Source of the DNA: Olleya aquimaris
GTDB taxonomy: Bacteria > Bacteroidota > Bacteroidia > Flavobacteriales > Flavobacteriaceae
DNA length: 64,000 nucleotides
Direction: 5' to 3'
NCBI RefSeq assembly: GCF_003259525.1
Contig: NZ_QLLO01000003.1
Coordinates: forward strand, 248,748-312,747
The notes beneath the pieces were generated by a model. That model searched no databases and was not told where the DNA came from. It worked only from the letters and a program-made list of their open reading frames with translations. Positions 1-9,403 of this stretch are shown piece by piece. Positions within the stretch are counted from its first letter, which is position 1, and the number at the start of each line of letters is the position of its first letter. A program made the position numbers and the translations under genes.

Positions 1-862
1 TTCTACCTACATATTTTCCAGGTCCTCTAGTAAACAGACCTCCTAGTCTCCAATCGTTTTCAGAAATTCCTAATTCACGTAACGGATCGTTTACCACACT
101 ATGTGCTAAATTGGTTAGTGAGTCTCTAGGCGTTTCTTTAAAGTATTGCTCTGCTCTTTCTTCGGTTAAATTTACATAATCAGGTCCAAAAGCAGCCATT
201 AACATCGCTTCACGATACATGACACTTGCTGCTCCGTTATTACTTACAGAGACCATATGATCTAACCACTCGTATAACGAAAACACATCACTTGCAACCA
301 CTTGGCGTTTAACAAGTTTATCTTTTTCAATATCGTAAATAGGAATGGTATGGTGGTCTCCTGTTCCCCAATATCTAGCAGACACATGTATGTCTCTTAA
401 ATACATCGTGCGCTCTTCCCAAGAGTCTGGACAAATTTTAGCCATTTGGTCCATAACTGCCAATAATACCGCTAATTTACCAACACTTCCTGGTTGATAG
501 CCTGCATTTTCATTAAAAGCTGCATAACGTAATTTATCTGGATTAGACATGTCCATAATACTAGCAGAATAGCCAGCACCAGGAAATAGTCTGTTCATGT
601 CTCGTGCAAATTCTTTGTCCTCGACTAATAACTCATTAATACTATCATCAACCTCTAAAAGATTTAATTTAATATCCTTTAAACCCAAATATGCACCATG
701 AGGGATACGGTTGTATTTAACACCTTCTAGTTGCATTTTTCGAAGTTGATACAATCGTTTAATACCTGTTGACTCGTATCCATCAATAGGATAAGGTGTG
801 GTAGTAAAACTGAAAGATATTGTAATAACTAGTAGAATTCCTATGTAAAATAACTGTTTCAT
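1..862 (-). CDS. Exported class A beta-lactamase-like serine hydrolase (3' part outside window)
   Basis: The reading frame starts with ATG at 860-862 and runs off the left edge after about 287 codons. The N-terminus (MKQLFYIGILLVITISFS) looks like a signal peptide, so the protein should act in the periplasm or outer membrane. PGSVGKL places a nucleophile motif SxxK at Ser126-Lys129, and SNN at 207-209 matches the SDN motif of class A beta-lactamases and related D-Ala-D-Ala-type serine hydrolases. The KTG motif would lie beyond the edge. Only 4 bp separate it from the upstream dikinase-like gene, so the two are probably co-transcribed. The substrate is unknown; true antibiotic hydrolysis is only one option. 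Confidence 0.75.
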   Translation of the reverse strand, partial: MKQLFYIGILLVITISFSFTTTPYPIDGYESTGIKRLYQLRKMQLEGVKYNRIPHGAYLGLKDIKLNLLEVDDSINELLVEDKEFARDMNRLFPGAGYSASIMDMSNPDKLRYAAFNENAGYQPGSVGKLAVLLAVMDQMAKICPDSWEERTMYLRDIHVSARYWGTGDHHTIPIYDIEKDKLVKRQVVASDVFSLYEWLDHMVSVSNNGAASVMYREAMLMAAFGPDYVNLTEERAEQYFKETPRDSLTNLAHSVVNDPLRELGISENDWRLGGLFTRGPGKYVGR

Positions 863-866
863 AGTA

Positions 867-3770
867 CTATAATTTGGTGTTTAAACTTATTAATTGATTG
901 GTGTCTGTTTTAGTAGAAATGGATGCTAAATACTCAGAGCTTTTAGCTTGTTTGTTTTCTACAAATGGTCGTATTTGAAACAACCACAGTTTATCATCTT
1001 TAAAACCAAACTCGACATCATAAGCTTGATTTTTATTATCAGAATGTCCCGCCATTAGCTGTCTTATTTTAATTGCTAATTGTCTGATATCTTTGATGTT
1101 TTTTTCATTTAAAATAGGACGCTCAAAAGAGGTGTAATACTTTTTGGTTCCTCCAGTAACAGGTAAGCGTATATATTCTGGTTGTCGTGCTGGAGCTAAT
1201 AATAGGTTGTCCTTTGTAGTAATTAGTCTTGTTTCTGCCATTTGACCATCTACTGCTCCTCCTGCTCCACGACTAAATGCTACTGTTAAATCATTATCGT
1301 TACCAGAGTTAATCCCTTTTGTAATCATAACACCAGAATAATCCACATCTACACTTGGGATTATTAAAATTGAAGGAAATACATTTTCTGGATTGGACAG
1401 GTATTTTTGTCGCCATTTAAAACTTCGTTCAGTGTAAGCCGAAGCCCAGACGTGCTTAACGCCTTCAATAATTTTATCTTCATCCTTAATATTAAATAAG
1501 GTTAGGTTTAAACCTGCGCCTGTAAACTCTTTTAAATCCTCCATATTGGTATCGCTTCTTAAAAAGACAGGCACGTTTCCTATGGAATTTTTGAATACCG
1601 ATTTAAATTGTTGTCTTAAGTCTGACACAAAACTCTCGTCTAACGGAATCTCTAAAATAGCTTTGTGTAATTTGTCTAATGCCTTTAGCTGAAAAGCTTC
1701 AATGTTTTCTTCAGATTGACCCTGAGATTTCATAGCATTCGCCTCTTTAAACGTATCGTTTAAGTACGTCCAATAACTTTTATTTTGATTAGGCATCTCT
1801 TTATTCATATGAGATCTAAATATCCCAAACGGAATAATTAAACCCTCTACTACCTGTTCTGGAAATTGCTTTTTTAACTCTCCTAAATTCGCTGCTTTAG
1901 GTCCACACAGTTTTCCAGAATCTGAGGCATCAACTTCTCTCATATTTACCACAGTATTTACATCTAGCCTAATATCTTTTGTTGGGACTTCTATAACATT
2001 TTTAGTGCGTTCTTGTTTACTAAACAAGGCTTGCTCTGTTTTAGACATGTCCTTTTTAGCTTTTAAAATAACATTTCCTTTGTTGGATACTGCATAAAAC
2101 ACCTCTTGACCATCAAACGATTTTAAATCTTTTAAATTATCGTAAGATAAGGCTGCATTTGGGATTCCTAAATTTCTAGCTAATAACTGCACGTGAGACA
2201 CTAAATTACCTTCTGAAACGGTCATAATTCCTGCTACAGGTTTTAGATCGGATGGTGGTTTTTCAAAAATATAGATGTTATTGGTATTGACTTCGACCTC
2301 ATCCGGATTACCATCAATAACCACTAACTTACCAAAAGCGTAGCCTGGATTTAAGCCTCTAATAGCCGATTGGTTATCAATAGACATGACTTTATTTTCG
2401 ATGTTAGATAATTTAGCCACTAACACGCCTAAATGGCTCACAGCATTACCCATAGACAATGCAATACTGCTGCGTACTCTATCGTCAATAAACCCATACG
2501 CTAAAGGCTCAAATGTTGTGTAGGTATCAACCACATCTTGGTAGTTAGCTTTGGTGGTCGCTGCACTCCACTCGACAATACTTCGGGCACTAATTAAAAT
2601 ATCGTTAAGTTGATCTATGCTTAAATGATCCGCCAAATCGTGTTGGTTTAACTGCTTTTCTATTGCAGAATATTCCCAAGTTTCTATAAGACCAGTGCCT
2701 AAAGACACACACGCTAACGTTTTAATTTTATGTAAGTTTTCAGATAAGGTTTCTGTGTTCCAATTTTGGGTTTCTATTAGCAATTTATTTTCTAATTGAT
2801 TAGACACATCTAAAAGTTTTAAGCGCGTGCTTCCGCCTTTAACTGCTAGAATATCTTGTCTAATATTATATAATACATTGGCAATATCTGCTATTAACTG
2901 TTCTGAAGTTGGGTCTTGTTTGGCAGTTTCGATTAGTGTTTCAAAACTGGTATTAATATCTGGAGTTAGCCTTAATGCTTTAATCTCTTTTTCTAACGCA
3001 ATGATATCTAAAGGCGCATAAAACTGCTCCATGGTTTGTAGCAATGCATTAAAATCTTTTTGTTGTGCTTCAGAAATTTTTGCATTGGTCGTTTTTAAAA
3101 AATTCTTAACCATGATAATATCTGATGCTTCTGGTTGCCCATGAATTTTTATTCTGGCATCCATAAACTTAGGTATGGCTTCCGACAAAAGTTTAGACTG
3201 ACTTCGCATAGTTTGCGCTAAATTATCATCACCATTATGCGGAATATCTTTTAAGGCTTGTCGAATGAGATAATACTTAGATTGTACCAGTTGGTCGTCT
3301 CGCAAAATAGTCTCAAAAAATGTTTTACCCCAAGCTTCTTCATCTTCACTTTGTAAAGCACCTCTGTAAAACTGTCCTTTTCGTAACACCCAACCATCGT
3401 CTATACTAGCTAGGTACTTATTAATTTGATATTGTTTTAGTCTGCTGTAATTGTTTGCTTCATCTAAAAATTCTGGAATGGTATTGCTGGCTAAAATTTC
3501 GCCAAAAAACAAGTGATTAGTTTCTCTTAGCTTTAAAGCAGATTCTTTAAAAGTTGCGTGTTGGATTCCCTCTACATTATCTGGACAAGGGTCTTTAGGT
3601 TCTCTAATAGTACCATCTTCGCAAAACCATTTGATACGATGGTAAGGACCTCTAATGTCATTTTTATATATAGAAACTTGCTCTTTTATTTGTTCTGGAG
3701 ACATTTTTTGAGCCATCAATGTAGCAGAAAATAATAATAGGATGAAGCAAAATAAAAAAGTGTTTTTCAT
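867..3770 (-). CDS. Exported GWD-like protein: phosphohistidine domain followed by PPDK-type ATP-grasp domain
   Basis: 967 aa. Residues 1-20 form a signal peptide. Residues about 25-460 are helical and unrecognised. Residues about 470-575 are a PEP-utiliser swivelling domain with SHVQLLARN around His526, the expected phosphohistidine. Residues about 615-950 are a pyruvate phosphate dikinase N-terminal (ATP-grasp) domain, with CGPKAANLGEL near 620, LRSDTNMEDL near 740 and the closing strand WLFQIRPF near 945. The order His-domain then ATP-grasp is that of alpha-glucan water dikinase; PEP synthase and rifampin phosphotransferase have ATP-grasp first. No pyruvate-binding TIM barrel is present. 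An exported ATP-dependent enzyme is odd because the periplasm lacks ATP, so it may be a binding protein. It precedes the serine hydrolase by 4 bp. Confidence 0.75.
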   Translation of the reverse strand: MKNTFLFCFILLLFSATLMAQKMSPEQIKEQVSIYKNDIRGPYHRIKWFCEDGTIREPKDPCPDNVEGIQHATFKESALKLRETNHLFFGEILASNTIPEFLDEANNYSRLKQYQINKYLASIDDGWVLRKGQFYRGALQSEDEEAWGKTFFETILRDDQLVQSKYYLIRQALKDIPHNGDDNLAQTMRSQSKLLSEAIPKFMDARIKIHGQPEASDIIMVKNFLKTTNAKISEAQQKDFNALLQTMEQFYAPLDIIALEKEIKALRLTPDINTSFETLIETAKQDPTSEQLIADIANVLYNIRQDILAVKGGSTRLKLLDVSNQLENKLLIETQNWNTETLSENLHKIKTLACVSLGTGLIETWEYSAIEKQLNQHDLADHLSIDQLNDILISARSIVEWSAATTKANYQDVVDTYTTFEPLAYGFIDDRVRSSIALSMGNAVSHLGVLVAKLSNIENKVMSIDNQSAIRGLNPGYAFGKLVVIDGNPDEVEVNTNNIYIFEKPPSDLKPVAGIMTVSEGNLVSHVQLLARNLGIPNAALSYDNLKDLKSFDGQEVFYAVSNKGNVILKAKKDMSKTEQALFSKQERTKNVIEVPTKDIRLDVNTVVNMREVDASDSGKLCGPKAANLGELKKQFPEQVVEGLIIPFGIFRSHMNKEMPNQNKSYWTYLNDTFKEANAMKSQGQSEENIEAFQLKALDKLHKAILEIPLDESFVSDLRQQFKSVFKNSIGNVPVFLRSDTNMEDLKEFTGAGLNLTLFNIKDEDKIIEGVKHVWASAYTERSFKWRQKYLSNPENVFPSILIIPSVDVDYSGVMITKGINSGNDNDLTVAFSRGAGGAVDGQMAETRLITTKDNLLLAPARQPEYIRLPVTGGTKKYYTSFERPILNEKNIKDIRQLAIKIRQLMAGHSDNKNQAYDVEFGFKDDKLWLFQIRPFVENKQAKSSEYLASISTKTDTNQLISLNTKL

Positions 3771-3914
3771 TATAATTTATATGTTTATGGAAATATACAA
3801 AATAGTAAATTATACAAAGATTATAAATATATTTCTTTTTAAACTGTACTACTTAGGTTGCACTTTAAACGACATTGATTTCAAATAAATTATAAAAAAT
3901 ATGATACAATAAAA

Positions 3915-3940
3915 AAAGAGCCTTAACAATAAGGCTCTTT
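3915..3940 (-). terminator. Intrinsic terminator after the tandem BNR genes
   Basis: A perfect 10-bp stem (AAAGAGCCTT / AAGGCTCTTT) with a 6-nt loop is followed on the minus strand by a run of T. It lies 48 bp past the stop of the gene at 3988-6666. Confidence 0.85.
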
Positions 3941-3987
3941 AAAATTTAATTTTTGGGTTTAAAAAGAATACAAAAAATTATTACACT

Positions 3988-6666
3988 TTACTCAATTATA
4001 ATTTTTTGAGTGTAGACTTTATTTTCACTATTTATTTTAATAAAATAAAATCCACTTGCATTGTTTTTTAAATCTATAATAGTACTATTACTATCTACCT
4101 TACCTGAACTTATTCGTTTACCAATGTTGTTATAAATTACAAAATCAAATTCTGAGTTAGGATTTTGTAATTTAACATTTAATATACCTTGTTTAACAGG
4201 GTTAGGATAAAATATAGGTGCTTCAGAATCTGACATTGTCACAGTATTAACACCCAAAGTATTAAAATCAACATTAGTTTCCCAAGATCCTCTACCATAA
4301 GTAGCAGCTCTTAGTTTACCAGTTGTAGAAGAGGTATAAAACATCTCTAAATCCTGAACTGCATTTTTAGGTAAATTAGTATCGTAAGGCACCCAAGCAG
4401 ACTGTGTATTATCAATATAATACACACCAATGTCTGCACCAATAAATAGTCCATCTTGTGTACTGTTTTTAATATGCAAAATGGTATTTATCGGTAAATT
4501 TGGTAATGTATTTGAGCTAACATCTGTCCAAGATGTACCACCATTAGTTGTTTTAAACACTTTACTGGTTGCATTATATCCAGAAAACACAACCCAAACT
4601 GTATTAGGATCTGTATTAGAAATTGCTAAGTTTTTTAATGTTGCAGAACCTACTGGAAGTGACCCAGTAACATTTGTCCAATTTACTCCTGCATTTGAAG
4701 ATTTTGAAAGTCTATTTTCTGTAATAGCATAAATAATTTGATGGTTACTTGGTGCTATTTCAAAACGCAATATATTTTTTCCTGCATGCGGAGTGCCAAG
4801 TGCTGTCCAAGTTGGTTGCACATAGTCAGGATTGGTTAAAATATCTGTGCTTTTATATAAGGCTGGTCTTCCTCCTACATACACTAAACTTGCAGTTGTA
4901 GGATCTTGTTTAATAGGTGTAAACCATTCTGAGTTTAAAGAGGTATAACTAGAGACAACACCATTTTTATTACGTGAAAACTCTCCATTTGTGGTAGAAT
5001 ATATTTTAATATTATCACTGGTTCTATCTATAAAACCATCTTCTCCATCACCACCACCAAGTACAGACCAACTACCAGGAGATGTAGTTACTAAAGAACC
5101 TATATCTTGTAATCCTGTAAAGTAAGTATTGACATTTAAAGAAGAAAGTGCAATATTGGTTTGCTGCCCAACTGCTATATTATTGGTAATATCTACCCAC
5201 GTTGATTGTCCATTAGAAATTCCTTTAGAAATTCCTCCATCACAAGTAGAATATAAAGTAGTATTATCATGTGGAGAATACGCTATATATTGAATATCTG
5301 CATGTATATATGGTTCTGGTTCAGTATTTTCTCCTGGATAATCAGGATTAGCACCTAACCAATAGGTTATACGTGTCCAACTTGTTCCTCCGTTTGCAGA
5401 TTGCCACTGATTAATACCTCCTATGGTGATTAAATTTTCATTAATTGGTGACACTGCAATTGCTAAATCATGATTTGCTTGACCACCATCATATCCTGGT
5501 GTTGGAGGTGCTGGTGGATTGGCATCTGCATGTAAAATATTAGGATGTGAAGCTGTAGTTTGATACACTAATGTAAAACTACTTCCGCTATCTGTAGATT
5601 TATAAAACCCTTTTAATCCATTATTAGAATTACCAACAATAGCATAAACTAAATTAGGATTTGCAGCTGTTACAGCCATTTCAATTCTACTAACATCAGA
5701 GGTTGGTATTCCTGTAGCAATAGTCCAACTTACTCCATTATTTGTAGATTTATAGATATAACCTTCAGAACCATTATAAACACTTGCTGCATAAACTGTA
5801 TTAGAGTTACCTGTTCCTGGTTTAAACTCAATATCATAAAAGGCCTCAACATTAGACGTTAATGTATTAGTTACCCATCCATCTGTAGTTCTGTAAATTC
5901 CGCCATCTGTTGCTACCATCATAACCAATGGATTTGCTGGATCCATAATTATTTTAGTGATTTTATAATTATCTGTAGCAGACCAAACTAAACTTGTAGG
6001 ATTCCAAGTGGCACCACCATCTGTCGTTTTTAAAACACCTATACTTCTGCGGTCTGACCCTCTATCTCCTGTTGCTAAATACATGGTAGAGGTAGTTGTT
6101 GGATGAATCACTAACCCTGAAGACCCTATAACCGATAGATAATCTGTGTTAGTTGACCATGTTGATCCTCCATTAGTTGTTTTCCATAAACCACCATCTG
6201 GTGCATTAACATACATGGTTTGTGTATCTATAGGATCAAATGCAATATAACTTAATCTACCAGATCCAGAATCGTAACCAGATGCAATTGATGTTCCGTT
6301 TAATGAGGTCCAATTTGATGCATTAGACATATTAGCTCTAAAATTATTTTGGTCATTGATAGATTCTCTTGTGGACTGATACCTATTTAACCATGTTAAA
6401 TAATTTTCATAATTAGAGGATAAAAGCGACATATCTCCAGAAGGATAAACACGTGGAGCGACTTGATTTTCCCAACGTTTAAAAATTTTATAACCTTCTC
6501 CTTTTTTTGGTGTTTTATCTTTCCAAAATTGATAGAAGTTATTTTGTACGTCGTAAAATGTTGCATTTTTATTATTACTTCTTTCCCACCAGTTTACGGT
6601 TTTTTTATCCTGCGCCATTAGGTTTACAGAGATAAAAAGTAATAGTAATACTATAATTTTTTTCAT
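3988..6666 (-). CDS. Secreted BNR/Asp-box beta-propeller protein with T9SS type A sorting domain
   Basis: 892 aa. A signal peptide (residues 1-19) is followed by a short conserved region (APRVYPSGDMSL near 70-81). Many Asp-box turns such as GGSTW (166-170), GGATW, GVSW and GGTSW run from about 150 to 800, typical of sortilin/VPS10-like seven-bladed or double propellers. The last 75 residues are a classic Por/T9SS tail (FYPNPV near the start, GFYFIKI and YTQKIIIE at the end), so the product should cross the outer membrane by the type IX system and be anchored or released. It is the second of two tandem paralogues, 18 bp after its sister, with a terminator behind it. No catalytic motif was seen; a carbohydrate or protein binding role is possible. 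Confidence 0.85.
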   Translation of the reverse strand: MKKIIVLLLLFISVNLMAQDKKTVNWWERSNNKNATFYDVQNNFYQFWKDKTPKKGEGYKIFKRWENQVAPRVYPSGDMSLLSSNYENYLTWLNRYQSTRESINDQNNFRANMSNASNWTSLNGTSIASGYDSGSGRLSYIAFDPIDTQTMYVNAPDGGLWKTTNGGSTWSTNTDYLSVIGSSGLVIHPTTTSTMYLATGDRGSDRRSIGVLKTTDGGATWNPTSLVWSATDNYKITKIIMDPANPLVMMVATDGGIYRTTDGWVTNTLTSNVEAFYDIEFKPGTGNSNTVYAASVYNGSEGYIYKSTNNGVSWTIATGIPTSDVSRIEMAVTAANPNLVYAIVGNSNNGLKGFYKSTDSGSSFTLVYQTTASHPNILHADANPPAPPTPGYDGGQANHDLAIAVSPINENLITIGGINQWQSANGGTSWTRITYWLGANPDYPGENTEPEPYIHADIQYIAYSPHDNTTLYSTCDGGISKGISNGQSTWVDITNNIAVGQQTNIALSSLNVNTYFTGLQDIGSLVTTSPGSWSVLGGGDGEDGFIDRTSDNIKIYSTTNGEFSRNKNGVVSSYTSLNSEWFTPIKQDPTTASLVYVGGRPALYKSTDILTNPDYVQPTWTALGTPHAGKNILRFEIAPSNHQIIYAITENRLSKSSNAGVNWTNVTGSLPVGSATLKNLAISNTDPNTVWVVFSGYNATSKVFKTTNGGTSWTDVSSNTLPNLPINTILHIKNSTQDGLFIGADIGVYYIDNTQSAWVPYDTNLPKNAVQDLEMFYTSSTTGKLRAATYGRGSWETNVDFNTLGVNTVTMSDSEAPIFYPNPVKQGILNVKLQNPNSEFDFVIYNNIGKRISSGKVDSNSTIIDLKNNASGFYFIKINSENKVYTQKIIIE

Positions 6667-6684
6667 AATCAGTATCGTTAAAAA

Positions 6685-9273
6685 TTAAAATAGAATTTTA
6701 TTAATGGCTACAGAACCATTAACAAGTGTTGTTTTAACAAATAAAACACGCTGACTTTTGGTCATAGTATTATCAGTAAAAATCTTGGTATTAATACCTT
6801 CTTTTTGATACACTCGTTTTCCTAAAACATCATAAATCACTACTTTATCAATGTTATGTAAAGACGATTTTATTTGTAAGAGGTTACTAGTGTTAGTAGA
6901 GATAGTTACAGTACTTTGACTGGTTACACTAGTAAAATCTTCTACACCTAAGGTTTGAGAATTAAGCTCAGACTCCCAAACACCTCTTCCATAAGTTCCT
7001 GCTCTTAATTTATTGGTTGGATAGTAAATTTCTAAATCTCTTACTGCAGCATTTGGTAAATTTGTTTTAAAAGGTTGCCAAGAGGTTATATTATTATTTG
7101 TAATGTAAACACCTATATCTCCACCAACATAAATCTCATCTGCAATACCAGCGTTTCTAAATACAATGGTATTTATTGGCACATTTGGTAATCCTGCAGA
7201 TATATTGGTCCAAGTAGCACCTCCATCTGTAGATTTAAATACTTTATTAGCACTATCGTAACCAGAACAAGTTACCCAAACTTTATTAGGATCTATATTA
7301 GAAACCGTAATGCTAGAATACGCTACAGAAGTTGGCAAAGTACCAGTGACATCTGTAAAAGATCCTCCAGAATTTGTTGATTTAGATATAGCATCTGTTT
7401 GTACCGTATAAATAATAGCAGGATTGCTAGGTGCCACCACAAAATCTTTAATGCTTCCTGTTCCAGATGAAGTCCCTAGAGCAGTCCAGCTGTTACCTTG
7501 GTTTGCAGAAGTGTATAAGGTTGGTGTACCACCAGAATATAATTTAAGGTGATTTACTGGGTCCATTTTAAATGGACTGTAAAAATCTATACCTGTAGGA
7601 AGTCCTGTTTGAATAGCAACTTTTGTTTCTGGTGAAGTACTATAATCTATACGACTATATTTACCTTCTACATACTGTACATAAACTAAGTTGTTATTAG
7701 TATAGTCAATAAAACATTCGCCACCATCACCACCATTGATACCATACCAATCGTTTAAAGTTGAAGTATTTAATATAGTACCATTATCTTGTTCTCCTGC
7801 TACAATTTGAGTTTCTACATTACTTGATAGACCTAATTTTACAACTTGTCCAATTGCTAAATTTCCGCTAATGTCTGTCCATTGATTTCCGTTATCTGTA
7901 GAAATAAATATTCCACCATCATTACACGAATACATGGTTGAAGAACTACCTGGATGGTAAGTTATCTCGTGTACATCTGCATGGACTTCACCAGAATCCC
8001 ATACCGAAACATTTTGCCAAGTACTTCCACCATCAAAAGACCTCCAATGGTTAACACCTCCAATGGTAATATTATTTGGAGCTGTAGGAGAAGCCACAAT
8101 GGATAGGTCAAAAAAGGCTTGACCACCAGAATCCGAACCATCAGATTCGTAACCTAGTAGATTTGGTGTTGTAGACATCGTTGTAAAGGTAGTACCACTA
8201 TCTGTAGAACGATACGTTCCCATATAAGATTGATCGCTAGATTTTCCTATTAAGGCATACACATATGCATCATTTCCTGGTGTTACTGCAAGTGCTATAC
8301 GAGAAATACCTGTAGTTGGTAACCCACTAGTAATTTGTGTCCAAGTCGTACCAAAATCTGTAGATTTATAAAACTTTGTCCCAGCAGCATAAACCGTATT
8401 TGCATTAAGTAGTCCAGGTTTAAATTCCAAATCTTTTATATCAGGATAGGTATTACTAAAGCTTGAATAAGAATTTGTTACCCAACCATTTGTTGTTGTC
8501 CAAACACCCTGATTACCAGACACTATCATTCTTGACGAATCATTTGGATCCATTAACAATTTAGATAAGGTCCATCCATTTGAAGAATTAATGACTAAAC
8601 TTGTTGTGTTCCAAGTTATACCACCATCTGTAGATTTTAAAATTCCTATACTATTTCTATGACCTTCCAAATCTCCTGTTGCCAAATACATGACTTGTGT
8701 ATTTGTTGGATCAATAGCTAAATCAGAACATCCTATAACCGTTAAAAAATCTGTATTTGTCGTCCATGTCGTTCCTCCGTTAGTAGACTTCCATAAACCA
8801 CCATCTGGCGCACCAACATACATAATATTAGAATTGGTAGGATCAAAACGTAAAAAATTGACACGTCCTGCACCTGTACCTGTATATGGTGCAGGTCCTG
8901 ATGCTGGACCAATAGGACCCAACTGTGTCCAATTGCTAGTTACAGAAGACGATGATCTAGCATTATAATAACCATTAGCCAATTCCCACTTCATATAGTT
9001 ATCATAAGTAGTAGTGGGTAAAGACATGTCGCCAGACGGATACACTCTTGGTGCCATAAAGTCTTCCCAACGCTTAAAAGGTTTATATCCTTTACCTCTT
9101 TCTATGGTTTTATCTTTCCAATAATTATAAAAATTGTCTTGTACTTGATAAAATGTAGCGTTTTTATTGTTGTTCATTTTTGTCCAATCAATGCTAGAAT
9201 CCGATTGGTTACGTGTTTGCGAAAACACCATTGTTGTAAATAACAGAATTGTTAAAGAGTAGATTTTTTTCAT
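6685..9273 (-). CDS. Secreted BNR/Asp-box beta-propeller protein, paralogue with divergent C-terminus
   Basis: 862 aa, signal peptide at residues 1-18. It shares the N-terminal signature (NNKNATFYxVQxNFY, then APRVYPSGDMSL) and the GGTTW/GGATW Asp-box repeats with the next gene, so the two arose by tandem duplication. The final 80 residues still look like a T9SS sorting domain (VVIYDVLGKRVYQ, ending AINKILF) but lack the FYPNPV opening seen in the sister protein. It is probably transcribed together with 3988-6666 and lies downstream of the regulator at 9404-10990. Confidence 0.8.
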   Translation of the reverse strand: MKKIYSLTILLFTTMVFSQTRNQSDSSIDWTKMNNNKNATFYQVQDNFYNYWKDKTIERGKGYKPFKRWEDFMAPRVYPSGDMSLPTTTYDNYMKWELANGYYNARSSSSVTSNWTQLGPIGPASGPAPYTGTGAGRVNFLRFDPTNSNIMYVGAPDGGLWKSTNGGTTWTTNTDFLTVIGCSDLAIDPTNTQVMYLATGDLEGHRNSIGILKSTDGGITWNTTSLVINSSNGWTLSKLLMDPNDSSRMIVSGNQGVWTTTNGWVTNSYSSFSNTYPDIKDLEFKPGLLNANTVYAAGTKFYKSTDFGTTWTQITSGLPTTGISRIALAVTPGNDAYVYALIGKSSDQSYMGTYRSTDSGTTFTTMSTTPNLLGYESDGSDSGGQAFFDLSIVASPTAPNNITIGGVNHWRSFDGGSTWQNVSVWDSGEVHADVHEITYHPGSSSTMYSCNDGGIFISTDNGNQWTDISGNLAIGQVVKLGLSSNVETQIVAGEQDNGTILNTSTLNDWYGINGGDGGECFIDYTNNNLVYVQYVEGKYSRIDYSTSPETKVAIQTGLPTGIDFYSPFKMDPVNHLKLYSGGTPTLYTSANQGNSWTALGTSSGTGSIKDFVVAPSNPAIIYTVQTDAISKSTNSGGSFTDVTGTLPTSVAYSSITVSNIDPNKVWVTCSGYDSANKVFKSTDGGATWTNISAGLPNVPINTIVFRNAGIADEIYVGGDIGVYITNNNITSWQPFKTNLPNAAVRDLEIYYPTNKLRAGTYGRGVWESELNSQTLGVEDFTSVTSQSTVTISTNTSNLLQIKSSLHNIDKVVIYDVLGKRVYQKEGINTKIFTDNTMTKSQRVLFVKTTLVNGSVAINKILF

Positions 9274-9403
9274 TAATATAAATAGGTTTAAATATTTCTA
9301 TAACAAATATCTATATCCATTTAAAATAATGCATATTTTTTACCACGCACTTACCACGCAACTCACTAAAATTAACATATAACAGACTATATGACTAATA
9401 AAA

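Noticed and set aside
2827-3021. Plus-strand reading frames inside minus-strand genes, e.g. here and at 13752-14192, 29789-30307 and 59969-60208
   Set aside because: They are antisense shadows of well supported genes with no family signature or promoter.
867-3770. Rifampin phosphotransferase or PEP synthase
   Set aside because: Domain order is reversed (His domain before ATP-grasp), a signal peptide is present, and there is no PEP/pyruvate barrel.
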